A DNA stretch of 64,000 nt, taken from contig JAWKJY010000004.1 of NCBI GenBank assembly GCA_041393535.1, positions 186,001 to 250,000 on the forward strand. Direction: 5' to 3'. Within the stretch, counting starts at the first letter, position 1; the number at the start of each line of letters is the position of its first letter. This document shows, one piece after another, positions 49,978-58,009 of this stretch. Source of the stretch: JAWKJY01 sp041393535 (GTDB lineage: Bacteria > Actinomycetota > Thermoleophilia > Gaiellales > Gaiellaceae). The position numbers were made by a program, and so were the translations under genes. The notes beneath the pieces are model-generated. The model was not told where the DNA came from. It did not search any database and worked only from the letters and a program-made list of their open reading frames with translations.

Positions 49978-50484
49978 ATGGTTCGATCGTCTAACGAATT
50001 GCAAGGAGATGGGCGCTACCTGCCGCGGCGGGCGCCGAGCGGCACCGCCAACTTCGGCAACCTGTTCCGCGACCCGACGCTCGCCGGGCAGGAGATCGTC
50101 GCCGACGAGATGGCGCGCCGCGGCTTCGCCGACCTGCGCCCTGCGCTCCTCGCCGTCGCCCAGCACGTCGGCCCGGATGGCATCCGGATCACCGAGCTCG
50201 CCGCCCGAACGTGGCTGACCAAGGCGACGGTGGTCCACGCCGTCGACGAGCTGGAGCGCCTCGGCTACGTGCGTCGCGAGCCCGATCCCCTGGACGGTCG
50301 AGCCAAGCTCGTCGTGCCGACCGAGCGAGCGCACGAGGCGGAGCGGCACGCGCGAGAGATCATCGGCGAGATGCGGGCCGCCTGGGCGGCGCTCATGGGC
50401 GAGGAGGAGCTCGCAGCGCTCGAGGCCGGCCTGCGCCGCCTGCGCGAGGCGCTCTGGCCGCCCGGCGACCGCAGCTCGGCCTGA
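49978..50484 (+). CDS. MarR-family transcriptional regulator
   Basis: 168 residues. Winged helix with PDGIRITELAARTWLTKATVVHAVDELERLGYVRREPDP, split here as ITELAARTWLTKATV (recognition helix) and YVRREPDPLDGRAK (wing), with a C-terminal dimerisation helix. Typical MarR proteins repress a divergent gene and their own promoter; two matching operators support this. The second operator overlaps the first codons, so the true start may be the TTG at 49999. Confidence 0.88.
   Translation: MVRSSNELQGDGRYLPRRAPSGTANFGNLFRDPTLAGQEIVADEMARRGFADLRPALLAVAQHVGPDGIRITELAARTWLTKATVVHAVDELERLGYVRREPDPLDGRAKLVVPTERAHEAERHAREIIGEMRAAWAALMGEEELAALEAGLRRLREALWPPGDRSSA
49981..49995. promoter_or_regulatory. MarR-type operator 2
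   Basis: GTTCGATCGTCTAAC, same pattern as operator 1 (13 of 15 identical), start-to-start distance 22 bp, i.e. about two helical turns on the same face. It begins right after the proposed ATG of the MarR gene. Confidence 0.55.
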
Positions 50485-50500
50485 CCTCCGAGGGTCCGCC

Positions 50501-51724
50501 TCAGGAGCTCTTGACGCGGACGAGCGTCGCGGCGCAGCGCGGCGACGCCGGGCCGGGGCCGAGCGGCCGCGACTCGCGCGGCAGGATCGACGGGATGCCG
50601 TTGACGTTGACGTCCTGCTCGTCGACGACCCCGACGATCCGCTGCCCCGGGGCGCCGACGTTCGCGACGCGGATCGTCCAGACGTTCTCCGCGCCGCTTC
50701 TCCGGCCCCGCAGGAGCTGCTCGCGGATCGCGACGAAGCGCGCGCCACCGTCGGCGAACCCGACCGGCAGCGCGGCCGTCCCCAGGAGCGTCCGCTGGCC
50801 GCCGGCGAGCGCGTACGCCGTCGGCACGGCGGCGCCGTTCACCTGGCCGGGGTAACGCGCGCTCGTCGGCGCGCGCGGGGCGACGACCTCCGCCGAGTCC
50901 GGCGTCCAGACGAGCATCGCCCGGCCGCCGAGGAGGCCCGTCGCGAGCGTCCGGTCGTCGCTGCCGTCCGGTGCGACCACGTGCAGCGCGTACGTCTCGT
51001 CGTCCACGTCGGGGCGCAGGAAGGCGACCTTGTCCCCGTCCGGCGACCAGGCCGGGGCGATCGCATCCGCGGCGAGGCCGTAGGCGGCCCCGCCCGTGAC
51101 CGGCAGGACGAGCACCGACGCAGCGTCCTCCGTGAACACGTGCGCCGCGAGGCGGCTCCCGTCGGGCGCGAAGGAGACGTCGAGCACGAGCGCCGTCGCG
51201 AGCAGGCGACGCGTCCCGGCGGCGAGATCCACGTAGCGAAGCTGCGTGCGCCCCCGCTGCTTCGAGAGGTAGGCGAAGCCCGTCCCGGTCGGCGACCACC
51301 AGACGCCGCTGGGGAAGAGCGCGGGCGTGGTCGCGACCGTCCGGATGCGCCCGGTCTCGACGTCGAGGACGTCGATGCGACGCCGCTCCGACCTCGTCGT
51401 CGAGAAGCGGACGACGGCGACCGAGCGACCGTCCGGCGAGGCGACCGCCTGGAGCGGCTCGCTCCAGCTCGGCCGCGACGGCTCGAAGCCGGCGACGAGA
51501 CGGTGGAGATCCGTGCCGTCCGTGCGGACGGCCCAGACGCCGCCGCACCGGGCGAGGTCGCCGAGCGTCTTCCCCACCGGGACGGGCAGCCCCGACCAGA
51601 CGGAGAACACCACCCAGTCACGGCTCGCCCCGGCGCTCGCCGCGGTCGCCGCCGCGAGCGCCGCGAGCGCCACGGCCAGCCCAGCGCTCCACCTGCGCAC
51701 GTCCACCCCCCGGATCGCCGCCAC
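50501..51724 (-). CDS. Exported TolB-like beta-propeller protein
   Basis: 407 residues, GTG start. Signal peptide (LAVALAALAAATAASAGA), then WD40/PD40-like blades: SPDGRSVAVVRFS, SPTGTGFAYLSK, APDGSRLAAHVF, WSPDGDKVAFLRP and WTPDSAEVV. About six blades of the TolB type. Likely binds or scaffolds another envelope protein. Convergent with MarR, -10 candidate TACGAT (51735-51740). Function unknown. Confidence 0.8.
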   Translation of the reverse strand: MAAIRGVDVRRWSAGLAVALAALAAATAASAGASRDWVVFSVWSGLPVPVGKTLGDLARCGGVWAVRTDGTDLHRLVAGFEPSRPSWSEPLQAVASPDGRSVAVVRFSTTRSERRRIDVLDVETGRIRTVATTPALFPSGVWWSPTGTGFAYLSKQRGRTQLRYVDLAAGTRRLLATALVLDVSFAPDGSRLAAHVFTEDAASVLVLPVTGGAAYGLAADAIAPAWSPDGDKVAFLRPDVDDETYALHVVAPDGSDDRTLATGLLGGRAMLVWTPDSAEVVAPRAPTSARYPGQVNGAAVPTAYALAGGQRTLLGTAALPVGFADGGARFVAIREQLLRGRRSGAENVWTIRVANVGAPGQRIVGVVDEQDVNVNGIPSILPRESRPLGPGPASPRCAATLVRVKSS

Positions 51725-51764
51725 GAACCCGTCGATCGTAGCGCCGCCCGCGGCGCGTCGCGCC

Positions 51765-51770
51765 TAGACT
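51765..51770 (+). promoter_or_regulatory. -10 element (TAGACT) of the GMC oxidoreductase gene
   Basis: TAGACT fits TANNNT, 32 nt upstream of ATG 51803. GGGGAGG at 51791-51797 is the Shine-Dalgarno. The gap to the divergent beta-propeller gene carries another TANNNT on the other strand. Confidence 0.4.
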
Positions 51771-51802
51771 CCGCCGCGGGCGACGAGCGAGGGGAGGCCA
51801 TG

Positions 51803-53230
51803 ATGGCGGCAGGGCGGTTCGACGTGATCGTCGTCGGCGCGGGCTCCGGCGGGGGCATCCTCGCCCCCCGGCTCACGGACGACCCCGGGCGGCAGGTGCT
51901 CCTGCTCGAGGCCGGCCCCGACTTCCCCGACGAGCTCTCCCTCCTGCCCGGCTTCTACGCGGGCGGCCACCAGCTGCAGCACATGTTCGTCGCCGACCAC
52001 GACTGGGGCTACGTGAGCGAGCCGCTGCCGCCCGAGAACGGCGGACGCCAGATCCGCCTGCCGCGCGGCCGGCTCGTCGGCGGCTCGTCGATGGTCAACG
52101 CCCAGATGCTGATCCGCCCCGCCCCGTTCGACATGGAGCGCTGGCAGGCGGCCGGCGCGAAGGGCTGGACGTGGGAGCGGCTGCGCCCGCTGCTCGAGGC
52201 GGTCGAGCGCGAGATCCCGGCGCGGACGTACCCGCGCTCGCACTGGCAGCAGGTGCACCTCGCCTACGAGGAGGCGATGGTCGGGCTCGGCTACCGGCCG
52301 GTCGAGGACATGAACGGAGAGGACGCCTGGCACGGCGTGATCGGCCCGACGCCGATGAACCGGGTCAACGAGATCCGCCAGGGCACGCTCGTGACGACGA
52401 TCCGCAGGGTGCGCGATCGGCCGAACTTCCACCTGCGGGCGCAGACGACCGTCGACCGCGTGCTCTTCCAGGGCACGCGCGCGGTCGGCGTGCGCGCGAT
52501 CGGGCCGGACGGGCAGGCCTACGAGGCCCACGCCGACACCGTCGTCCTGTGCGCCGGCGCCTACGAGACCCCGGCGATCCTGCTCCGCTCCGGCATCGGG
52601 CCGCGGGCACGGCTCGCCGAGCACGGGATCGTGCAGGTCGCGGAGCTGCCGGTCGGCGAGCGCCTGCTCGACCACGCGGCGATGTACTGGTTCGGGCGCA
52701 ACCGCGACCTCGCCGACATGCGCGGCCCCTCGGTGGCGCTGATCGCGCGCCATCCCGGGAACGACTGGATCGGCGTCTCGCTCACCATCGACGAGGTCGA
52801 GGGAACCTTCGGGATCGCGTTCGTCTCGACCACCGACAACGTCGGCGACGGCGTGCGCCTGCGCTCGACCGACCCGACGGCGCGCCCCCTCCTCTTCCAC
52901 CGGTACGACCTGGAGCCGCACCGCAGCGCCGAGCAGCTCGCCCTCGAGCTGTTCGAGACGCCGCAGTTCCGCGGCTCGGAGCAGCTCGATGCCGGCCGCA
53001 CGCTCGAGGAGATCGCCGCCGAGCGGATCGGCACCTCGTACCACCCGGCGGGCACGGCGCCGATCGGGTCCGTCGTCGACGACGACCTGCGCGTGCTCGG
53101 GATCGACGGGCTGATGGTCGCGGACGCGAGCGTCTTCCCGGCGCAGATCTCGAACAACACGAACGCGACCTGCCTGGCGCTCGGCGAGGAGGCCGCGCGG
53201 CTCCTCGGCGCACCGCCGCGGCCCGCCTGA
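51803..53230 (+). CDS. GMC-family FAD oxidoreductase
   Basis: 475 residues from ATG 51803 (5 nt after GGGGAGG); an adjacent in-frame ATG at 51800 is the alternative. FAD motif DVIVVGAGSGGG, the GMC signatures RGRLVGGSSMVNAQ and GAYETPAILLRSGIG, and the C-terminal SYHPAGTAPIGSVVD with catalytic His and NNTNATCLALGEEAA. The family includes choline dehydrogenase, glucose dehydrogenase and related alcohol oxidases; the substrate is not assignable. Monocistronic by spacing. Confidence 0.92.
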   Translation: MAAGRFDVIVVGAGSGGGILAPRLTDDPGRQVLLLEAGPDFPDELSLLPGFYAGGHQLQHMFVADHDWGYVSEPLPPENGGRQIRLPRGRLVGGSSMVNAQMLIRPAPFDMERWQAAGAKGWTWERLRPLLEAVEREIPARTYPRSHWQQVHLAYEEAMVGLGYRPVEDMNGEDAWHGVIGPTPMNRVNEIRQGTLVTTIRRVRDRPNFHLRAQTTVDRVLFQGTRAVGVRAIGPDGQAYEAHADTVVLCAGAYETPAILLRSGIGPRARLAEHGIVQVAELPVGERLLDHAAMYWFGRNRDLADMRGPSVALIARHPGNDWIGVSLTIDEVEGTFGIAFVSTTDNVGDGVRLRSTDPTARPLLFHRYDLEPHRSAEQLALELFETPQFRGSEQLDAGRTLEEIAAERIGTSYHPAGTAPIGSVVDDDLRVLGIDGLMVADASVFPAQISNNTNATCLALGEEAARLLGAPPRPA

Positions 53231-53272
53231 CCCGGGGACGGAGGGCCGGCCGCGCTGGCCGGCCCGCACGTC

Positions 53273-53809
53273 CTAGGCCCGGGTGGGGCTGCTCGGCTTC
53301 GGCGGGCGGACGATCAGCACGTCGCAGTCCGCCGAGGTCGAGACCGCGTGCGCGACGCTGCGCTCGAGCAGCCGGCCGAGGAAGCCGCGCTTGTGGTCGC
53401 CCACGACGATCATGTCGGCGTCCACGTCGTGCGAGAGGTCGACGATCTCGTGCGCGGGATCTCCGACCGACCAGTGGAACTCGGCGGGGGCGCGCCCGGC
53501 GATCACCGTCTCGGCGTGCCGGAGGATCTCCTGCGCCTGCTCGTCGAGGCCCGGGTCGTCCTTCGCGACGGCGGGCGGAACGGCGATCAGCGTCTCCGCG
53601 CCGACGGCGACCGGGTACGCCGCCGCGAGCGGCCCGATCACGGTGATCACGTGCAGCCGGCCGCCGAGCTTGTGCGCGAGGCTCGCCGCCCGGTCGAGCG
53701 CGCGCTCGCCGTCGTCCTCGGGGACGTACCCGACGACGATCGACAGCAGGTCGGCGGGCTCGGGAGCTGCCGCCGGCTCGGGGGGCGTCTCGGTCGTCGT
53801 CTCGGTCAT
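53273..53809 (-). CDS. Universal stress protein (UspA-type)
   Basis: 178 residues from ATG 53809, which has AGGAGG upstream; an in-frame longer start has no such site. N-terminal Thr/Glu/Pro-rich tail of about 23 residues, then the USP fold (LLSIVVGYVPEDDGERAL, LHVITVI, ADMIVVGDHKRGFLGRLL, SVAHAVSTSADCDVLIVRP). The G-x2-G-x9-G pattern (GDHKRGFLG...) suggests nucleotide binding. Acts as a stress-response protein of unknown detail. Confidence 0.9.
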   Translation of the reverse strand: MTETTTETPPEPAAAPEPADLLSIVVGYVPEDDGERALDRAASLAHKLGGRLHVITVIGPLAAAYPVAVGAETLIAVPPAVAKDDPGLDEQAQEILRHAETVIAGRAPAEFHWSVGDPAHEIVDLSHDVDADMIVVGDHKRGFLGRLLERSVAHAVSTSADCDVLIVRPPKPSSPTRA

Positions 53810-53939
53810 CCGTTCCTCCTGGCCGTGCGGTCGGGAGCGGTGATTATCCCCGTTCCTTCCCGTTTGGACAACCTGCGCGGCAGGGAATGCGACCAGTACC
53901 ATCTGCGCCGCCCATTTCCCCACGAAAAGGACACCGCAA

Positions 53940-54140
53940 ATGGCCCGCAAGACCGTCTACGTCTCCGATCTCAGCGGCATCGAGATTCCGGAGGGCAAGG
54001 GCGCGAAGATCCGCATCACGTTCGAGGACGCGCGTCGCGGCATCTTCGAGATCGATGCGACGGCCGACGAGGCCGAGGATCTCGCGAAGAAGGGCGTCAA
54101 GGTCGCCCGTCGCGGCCGCAAGCCGAAGGGCGCCGAGTAG
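53940..54140 (+). CDS. Small Lsr2-like nucleoid protein (66 residues)
   Basis: MARKTVYVSDLSG, KIRITFEDARRGIFEID and ATADEAEDLAKKG form a short strand-strand-helix unit similar to the Lsr2 dimerisation domain, followed by a basic tail RRGRKPKG that resembles an AT-hook (RGRKP). It lacks the longer C-terminal Lsr2 DNA-binding domain. Could be a compact nucleoid-associated protein. A strong terminator begins inside its last codons. Confidence 0.7.
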   Translation: MARKTVYVSDLSGIEIPEGKGAKIRITFEDARRGIFEIDATADEAEDLAKKGVKVARRGRKPKGAE

Positions 54141-54151
54141 TCGGCGCCCTT
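54126..54151 (+). terminator. Terminator overlapping the Lsr2-like stop codon
   Basis: AAGGGCGCCGA (54126-54136) and TCGGCGCCCTT (54141-54151) form a perfect 11-bp stem with loop GTAG that contains the end of the TAG stop. Only two T follow. Confidence 0.65.
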
Positions 54152-54554
54152 CCGTGCGCGCGGGGCCGGCTCGACCGGCCCCGGGCTGCGCCTGGTGCCG
54201 ATCGCCGGCCGGGCACGGGGTCTCGCGCGGGCGGACCGTTCCGCGCCGAGGAGCATCCGGCCCTGCTCGCCACGGACGGCCAGGACGGCAGGGCCGGTGG
54301 ACGTCGCCGGCTCCGCCGCGCGCCCTTCGTCGCGCGGGCCGTCGACCGGCTCGCCGCTCGTCGGCCCGAGGATCGCTGTCCGATCCCTGTCCCCGGTCGC
54401 CGGCACCGAGACGATCGTCGCCACGGCGACCGGGGCGATCGTCAGGCGGCGCCCGGCTGCCCCGACGCGCCGTGGGGCCGCGAGCCGGCAGCGGCGCGCC
54501 GTACGCGGCCCGCGGTCGCCGCAGCCGACGCGAGCGAGCGCAGGGCGTCGTACA
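54152..54554. other. Gap between Lsr2-like gene and tRNA-Lys, no gene seen
   Basis: 403 bp. Open frames here either run through the tRNA or are composition shadows with Arg/Pro/Ala bias. No RNA structure or promoter stands out. Confidence 0.5.
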
Positions 54555-54627
54555 TGGGCCGTGAAGGACTCGAACCTTCGACCTTGGGATTAAGAGTCCC
54601 CTGCTCTACCAACTGAGCTAACGGCCC
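54555..54627 (-). tRNA. trnK: tRNA-Lys (anticodon CTT)
   Basis: On the minus strand the acceptor GGGCCGT pairs with ACGGCCC, D-arm AGCTCAGTTGGTAGAGC, anticodon loop CTCTTAA (anticodon CTT), and T-arm with GGTTCGAGTCC. 73 nt; CCA is not encoded. A TATACT -10 sits just upstream. Confidence 0.95.
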
Positions 54628-54639
54628 CCGGTTCGGGCG

Positions 54640-54645
54640 AGTATA
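54640..54645 (-). promoter_or_regulatory. -10 element (TATACT) of tRNA-Lys
   Basis: TATACT on the minus strand, 12 nt before the tRNA 5' end. No clear -35. Confidence 0.5.
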
Positions 54646-54693
54646 GCGACCCTCGACGGGCGCTCCGGGAGGTCCGTCCCGTAGCCTTCGCGG

Positions 54694-55758
54694 GTGCGCA
54701 TCCTCTCCGTCGTCGGCAACCGGCCCCAGTTCGTCAAGTCGGCGCCTCTCTCGCTCGCCCTGCGGCGCCACGGGCTCGAGGAGGTCGTCCTCCACACGGG
54801 CCAGCACTACGACCGGGAGCTCTCGGGGGTGTTCTTCGAGGAGCTCGGGCTGGACCCGCCGGCCTACCGGCTCGAGGCCGGCGGCGGCTCGCACGCGCGC
54901 CAGGTGGCGCTGATGCTCCCCGGCATCGAGGACGCGATCCTCGCCGAGCGGCCGGACTGGCTGCTCGTCTACGGCGACACGAACTCGACGCTCGCCGGGG
55001 CGCTCGTGGCGGCCAAGCTCGGCGTCCCGGTCGCCCACGTCGAGGCCGGCCTGCGCTCGTTCGACCGGACGATGCCCGAGGAGCTGAACCGCGTGCTCGT
55101 CGACCAGCTCTCGGCCGCGCTCTTCTGTCCGGGCGAGGGCGCGGTCGCGAACCTGGCCGCCGAGGGGATCACGCACGGCGTGCACGTCGTCGGCGACGTG
55201 ATGCTCGTCGCGAACCTGACGCTCGCCCCGCTGGCGCGCACGCGCTCGCACGCGCTCGCGGACGCGCGCGTCGAGCCGCAGGGCTACGTGCTGCTCACGG
55301 TGCACCGTGAGGCGAACGTGCGGCCCGAGGCGCTCGCCCGGATCGCGGACGGGGTGAACGCGATCGACGAGCCGGTCGTCTTCCCGGTCCACCCGCGCAC
55401 GCGCTCCGTGCTCGACGCGAGCGGGATCGCGCTCGGCCCGCACGTCCGGGCGCTCCCACCGGCCGGCTACCTCGACTTCGCCGCGCTCTGCTCGCAGGCG
55501 CGCGTCGTCCTGACCGACTCGGGCGGCGTGCAGAAGGAGGCCTACTGGTACGGCGTCCCGTGCGTCACGCTGCGGGCTACGACCGAGTGGCCCGAGACGG
55601 TCGCCACCGGCTGGAACCGGCTCGTCGGCGACGACCCCGACGCCATCGCAGCCGCCGTCGCCGGGGCCCGGCCGCTCCCGGAGCACCCGACGCTGTACGG
55701 CGACGGCGATGCGGCGGGGACGATCGCCAGCCTGCTCGGTACGATGCGTCTCCGGTGA
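54694..55758 (+). CDS. wecB: UDP-N-acetylglucosamine 2-epimerase
   Basis: 354 residues, GTG start 6 nt after a TAGCCT -10 (leaderless layout). Family features: VVGNRPQFVKSAPL, LHTGQHYDRELS, VYGDTNSTLAGAL, HVEAGLRSFDRTMPEE, TVHREANV and TDSGGVQKEAYWYGVP. It interconverts UDP-GlcNAc-type sugars with the 2-epimers (ManNAc series); a WbpI-like diacetylated substrate is possible given the neighbours. First gene of a four-gene nucleotide-sugar operon. Confidence 0.94.
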   Translation: MRILSVVGNRPQFVKSAPLSLALRRHGLEEVVLHTGQHYDRELSGVFFEELGLDPPAYRLEAGGGSHARQVALMLPGIEDAILAERPDWLLVYGDTNSTLAGALVAAKLGVPVAHVEAGLRSFDRTMPEELNRVLVDQLSAALFCPGEGAVANLAAEGITHGVHVVGDVMLVANLTLAPLARTRSHALADARVEPQGYVLLTVHREANVRPEALARIADGVNAIDEPVVFPVHPRTRSVLDASGIALGPHVRALPPAGYLDFAALCSQARVVLTDSGGVQKEAYWYGVPCVTLRATTEWPETVATGWNRLVGDDPDAIAAAVAGARPLPEHPTLYGDGDAAGTIASLLGTMRLR

Positions 55759-57020
55759 AGCGAGAGGTAGCGATCATCGGCGCCGGCTACGTCGGCCTGC
55801 CTCTCGCCCAGGTGTTCGCCGAGGCCGGCCTCGCGACCGTGCTCGTCGACGTCGACGACGCGAAGGTGCGCGCGATTCGCGAGGGCCGAAGCTACATCGA
55901 GGACGTGCCGTCCGACGTGCTCGCGCCGCTCGTCGCCTCCGGGCTGCTGACGGCGTCGACCGACTACGCCGACGTGGAGCCGTGCGACGCGGTGATCGTC
56001 GCGCTTCCGACGCCGCTGACGCCGAACCGCGAGCCGGACCTCTCGATCGTCCTCGCCGCCGTCCGCCGGCTGGCGCAGCACCTCCAGCCGGGCCAGCTCG
56101 TCGTGCTCGAGTCGACCACCTACCCCGGCACGACGCGTGAGGAGGTGCTCCCGCTGCTGGAGCAGCCCGGCATCGCGGTGGGCAAGGACTTCTTCCTGGC
56201 GTTCAGCCCGGAGCGGGTCGATCCGGGCCGGTTGGACTGGACGACGCGGAACACGCCGAAGGTCGTCGGCGGCGTGACGGCGGCGTGCACGGAGCGGGCG
56301 TGCGCGCTGTACGGGCGGGCGCTCGAGACGCTGGTGCCGGTCAGCTCGCCGGAGGTGGCGGAGCTGACGAAGCTGCTGGAGAACATCTTCCGGTCGGTGA
56401 ACATCGCGCTGGTGAACGAGCTGGCGCAGATGTGCGACCGGATGGGCCTGGACGTGTGGGAGGTCGTGGAGGCGGCGGCCACGAAGCCGTTCGGGTTCAT
56501 GAGCTTCAAGCCGGGCCCGGGGCTGGGCGGCCACTGCCTGCCGGTGGATCCGTTCTACCTGTCGTGGAAGGCGCGTCAGTTCGACTTCTACACGGAGTTC
56601 ATCGAGCTGGCCGGCAAGGTGAACGAGAACATGCCGCACTTCTGCGCGGCCAAGGTGGCCGAGGCGCTGAACGCGCAGAGGGTCGCCGTGAACGGCGCCC
56701 GCGTCCACGTCGTCGGGGTCGCGTACAAGGCGGACGTCGGCGACCTGCGCGAGTCGCCGGCGCTGAAGCTGCTCGAGCTGCTCGACCGGCAGGGGGCGCA
56801 GCTCTCCTACACCGACGCGCACGTCCCCGACCTGCCGGAGCGCGGGCTCACCTCCGTGCCGCTCTACCCGGCCGCGGAGGAGGCCGACTGCGTCGCCGTC
56901 GTCACCGCCCACTCCGGGATCGACTACGTCGAGCTCGCCGGCCGCGCACGCCTCGTCGTAGACTTCCGCAACGCGACCGGCGAGGTGGGCGCCAAGAGGG
57001 AGACCGTGTGGAAGCTGTAG
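55755..57020 (+). CDS. wecC: Nucleotide-sugar 6-dehydrogenase (WecC/WbpA-like)
   Basis: 421 residues from GTG 55755, overlapping the epimerase stop by 4 bp. NAD motif VAIIGAGYVGLPLAQ, substrate region TTYPGTTREEV, LLENIFRSVNIALVNEL, catalytic Cys in GPGLGGHCLPVDPFYL, and C-terminal VGVAYKADVGDLRESPAL. It oxidises UDP-HexNAc to the uronic acid with NAD+. In this operon it gives UDP-GlcNAcA or UDP-ManNAcA. Confidence 0.94.
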   Translation: MKREVAIIGAGYVGLPLAQVFAEAGLATVLVDVDDAKVRAIREGRSYIEDVPSDVLAPLVASGLLTASTDYADVEPCDAVIVALPTPLTPNREPDLSIVLAAVRRLAQHLQPGQLVVLESTTYPGTTREEVLPLLEQPGIAVGKDFFLAFSPERVDPGRLDWTTRNTPKVVGGVTAACTERACALYGRALETLVPVSSPEVAELTKLLENIFRSVNIALVNELAQMCDRMGLDVWEVVEAAATKPFGFMSFKPGPGLGGHCLPVDPFYLSWKARQFDFYTEFIELAGKVNENMPHFCAAKVAEALNAQRVAVNGARVHVVGVAYKADVGDLRESPALKLLELLDRQGAQLSYTDAHVPDLPERGLTSVPLYPAAEEADCVAVVTAHSGIDYVELAGRARLVVDFRNATGEVGAKRETVWKL

Positions 57021-58009
57021 CCCGCCTGCGGATCGGCCTCGTCGGACTCGGCTACTGGGGCCCGAACCTCGCGCGCAACTTCGACGAGCTCCCCGACGCC
57101 GATCTCGTGTGGATCTGCGACGCGAGCGAGGAGCGCCTCGCGCGGTTCGGCGCGCGCTTCCCGTCGGCGCGGACGACGGGACGCTTCGAGGACGTCCTCG
57201 AGGATCCGGACGTCGACGCGGTCGTGATCGCGACCCCGGTGCCGACGCACCACGCCCTCGGCCTGCAGGCGCTCGCGGCCGGCAAGCACATCTTCGTCGA
57301 GAAGCCGCTCGCGCTGACCAGCCGGGAGGCCGAGGAGCTCGCGGCGCTCGGGGAGCAGCGAGGCCTCGTCGTCATGCCCGGGCACCTGCTGCTCTACCAC
57401 CCGGGCGTCGCCAAGCTGAAGCAGCTCGTGGAGACCGGCGAGCTCGGCGACGTGCTCTACGTCTACGGCAACCGCCAGAACCTGGGCGTCATCCGGGCGA
57501 ACGAGAACGCGCTGTGGAGCCTCGGGGCGCACGACATCTCGGTCATCCTCCACCTCGTGGGCGAGGAGCCGAGCGAGGTCTTCGCACGCGGCGAGTCGTA
57601 CCTCCAGCCGGGCGTCGAGGACGTCGTCTTCTGCTACCTGCGCTTCCCCTCCGGGGTCGTCGCGCACATGCACCTGTCCTGGCTCGACCCGCACAAGATG
57701 CGCAAGATGACCGTCGTCGGCCGGCACAAGATGGCCGTCTTCGACGACATGGAGCTCGACCGCAAGATCACCGTCTACGACAAGGCCGCGGAGCAGCAGT
57801 CCGCGAACTACGGCGAGTGGCGGACCCGGACGGGCGACATCTACTGTCCGAAGGTGCCGAACGACGAGCCGCTGCGACTCGAGGCCCAGCACTTCGTCGA
57901 CCTCGTGCGCGGCGCCCCCGGCGCCGACGAGGCGCGGCGGATGGGCGTCGCCGTCGTCCGCGCGCTCGAGCAGCTCCAGGAGTCCCTCGACCGGGTGGGC
58001 ACACGATGA
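57008..58009 (+). CDS. GFO/IDH/MocA oxidoreductase, WbpB-like
   Basis: 333 residues from GTG 57008, inside the end of the previous gene. NAD-binding IGLVGLGYWGPNLARN, the motif HIFVEKPLALT (EKP catalytic Lys), then a GFO/IDH C-terminal domain (NLGVIRANENALWSLGAHD). WbpB-like enzymes oxidise C3 of UDP-GlcNAcA for later transamination. Fits the neighbouring dehydrogenase and acetyltransferase. Confidence 0.88.
   Translation: MEAVARLRIGLVGLGYWGPNLARNFDELPDADLVWICDASEERLARFGARFPSARTTGRFEDVLEDPDVDAVVIATPVPTHHALGLQALAAGKHIFVEKPLALTSREAEELAALGEQRGLVVMPGHLLLYHPGVAKLKQLVETGELGDVLYVYGNRQNLGVIRANENALWSLGAHDISVILHLVGEEPSEVFARGESYLQPGVEDVVFCYLRFPSGVVAHMHLSWLDPHKMRKMTVVGRHKMAVFDDMELDRKITVYDKAAEQQSANYGEWRTRTGDIYCPKVPNDEPLRLEAQHFVDLVRGAPGADEARRMGVAVVRALEQLQESLDRVGTR

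Noticed and set aside
53957..54424. 155-residue minus-strand frame opposite the Lsr2-like gene and gap
   Set aside because: Composition-driven, covers a real small gene and a terminator, no recognisable domain.
54195..54593. Plus-strand frame running into the tRNA
   Set aside because: Ends inside the tRNA-Lys gene and has no domain or ribosome binding site.
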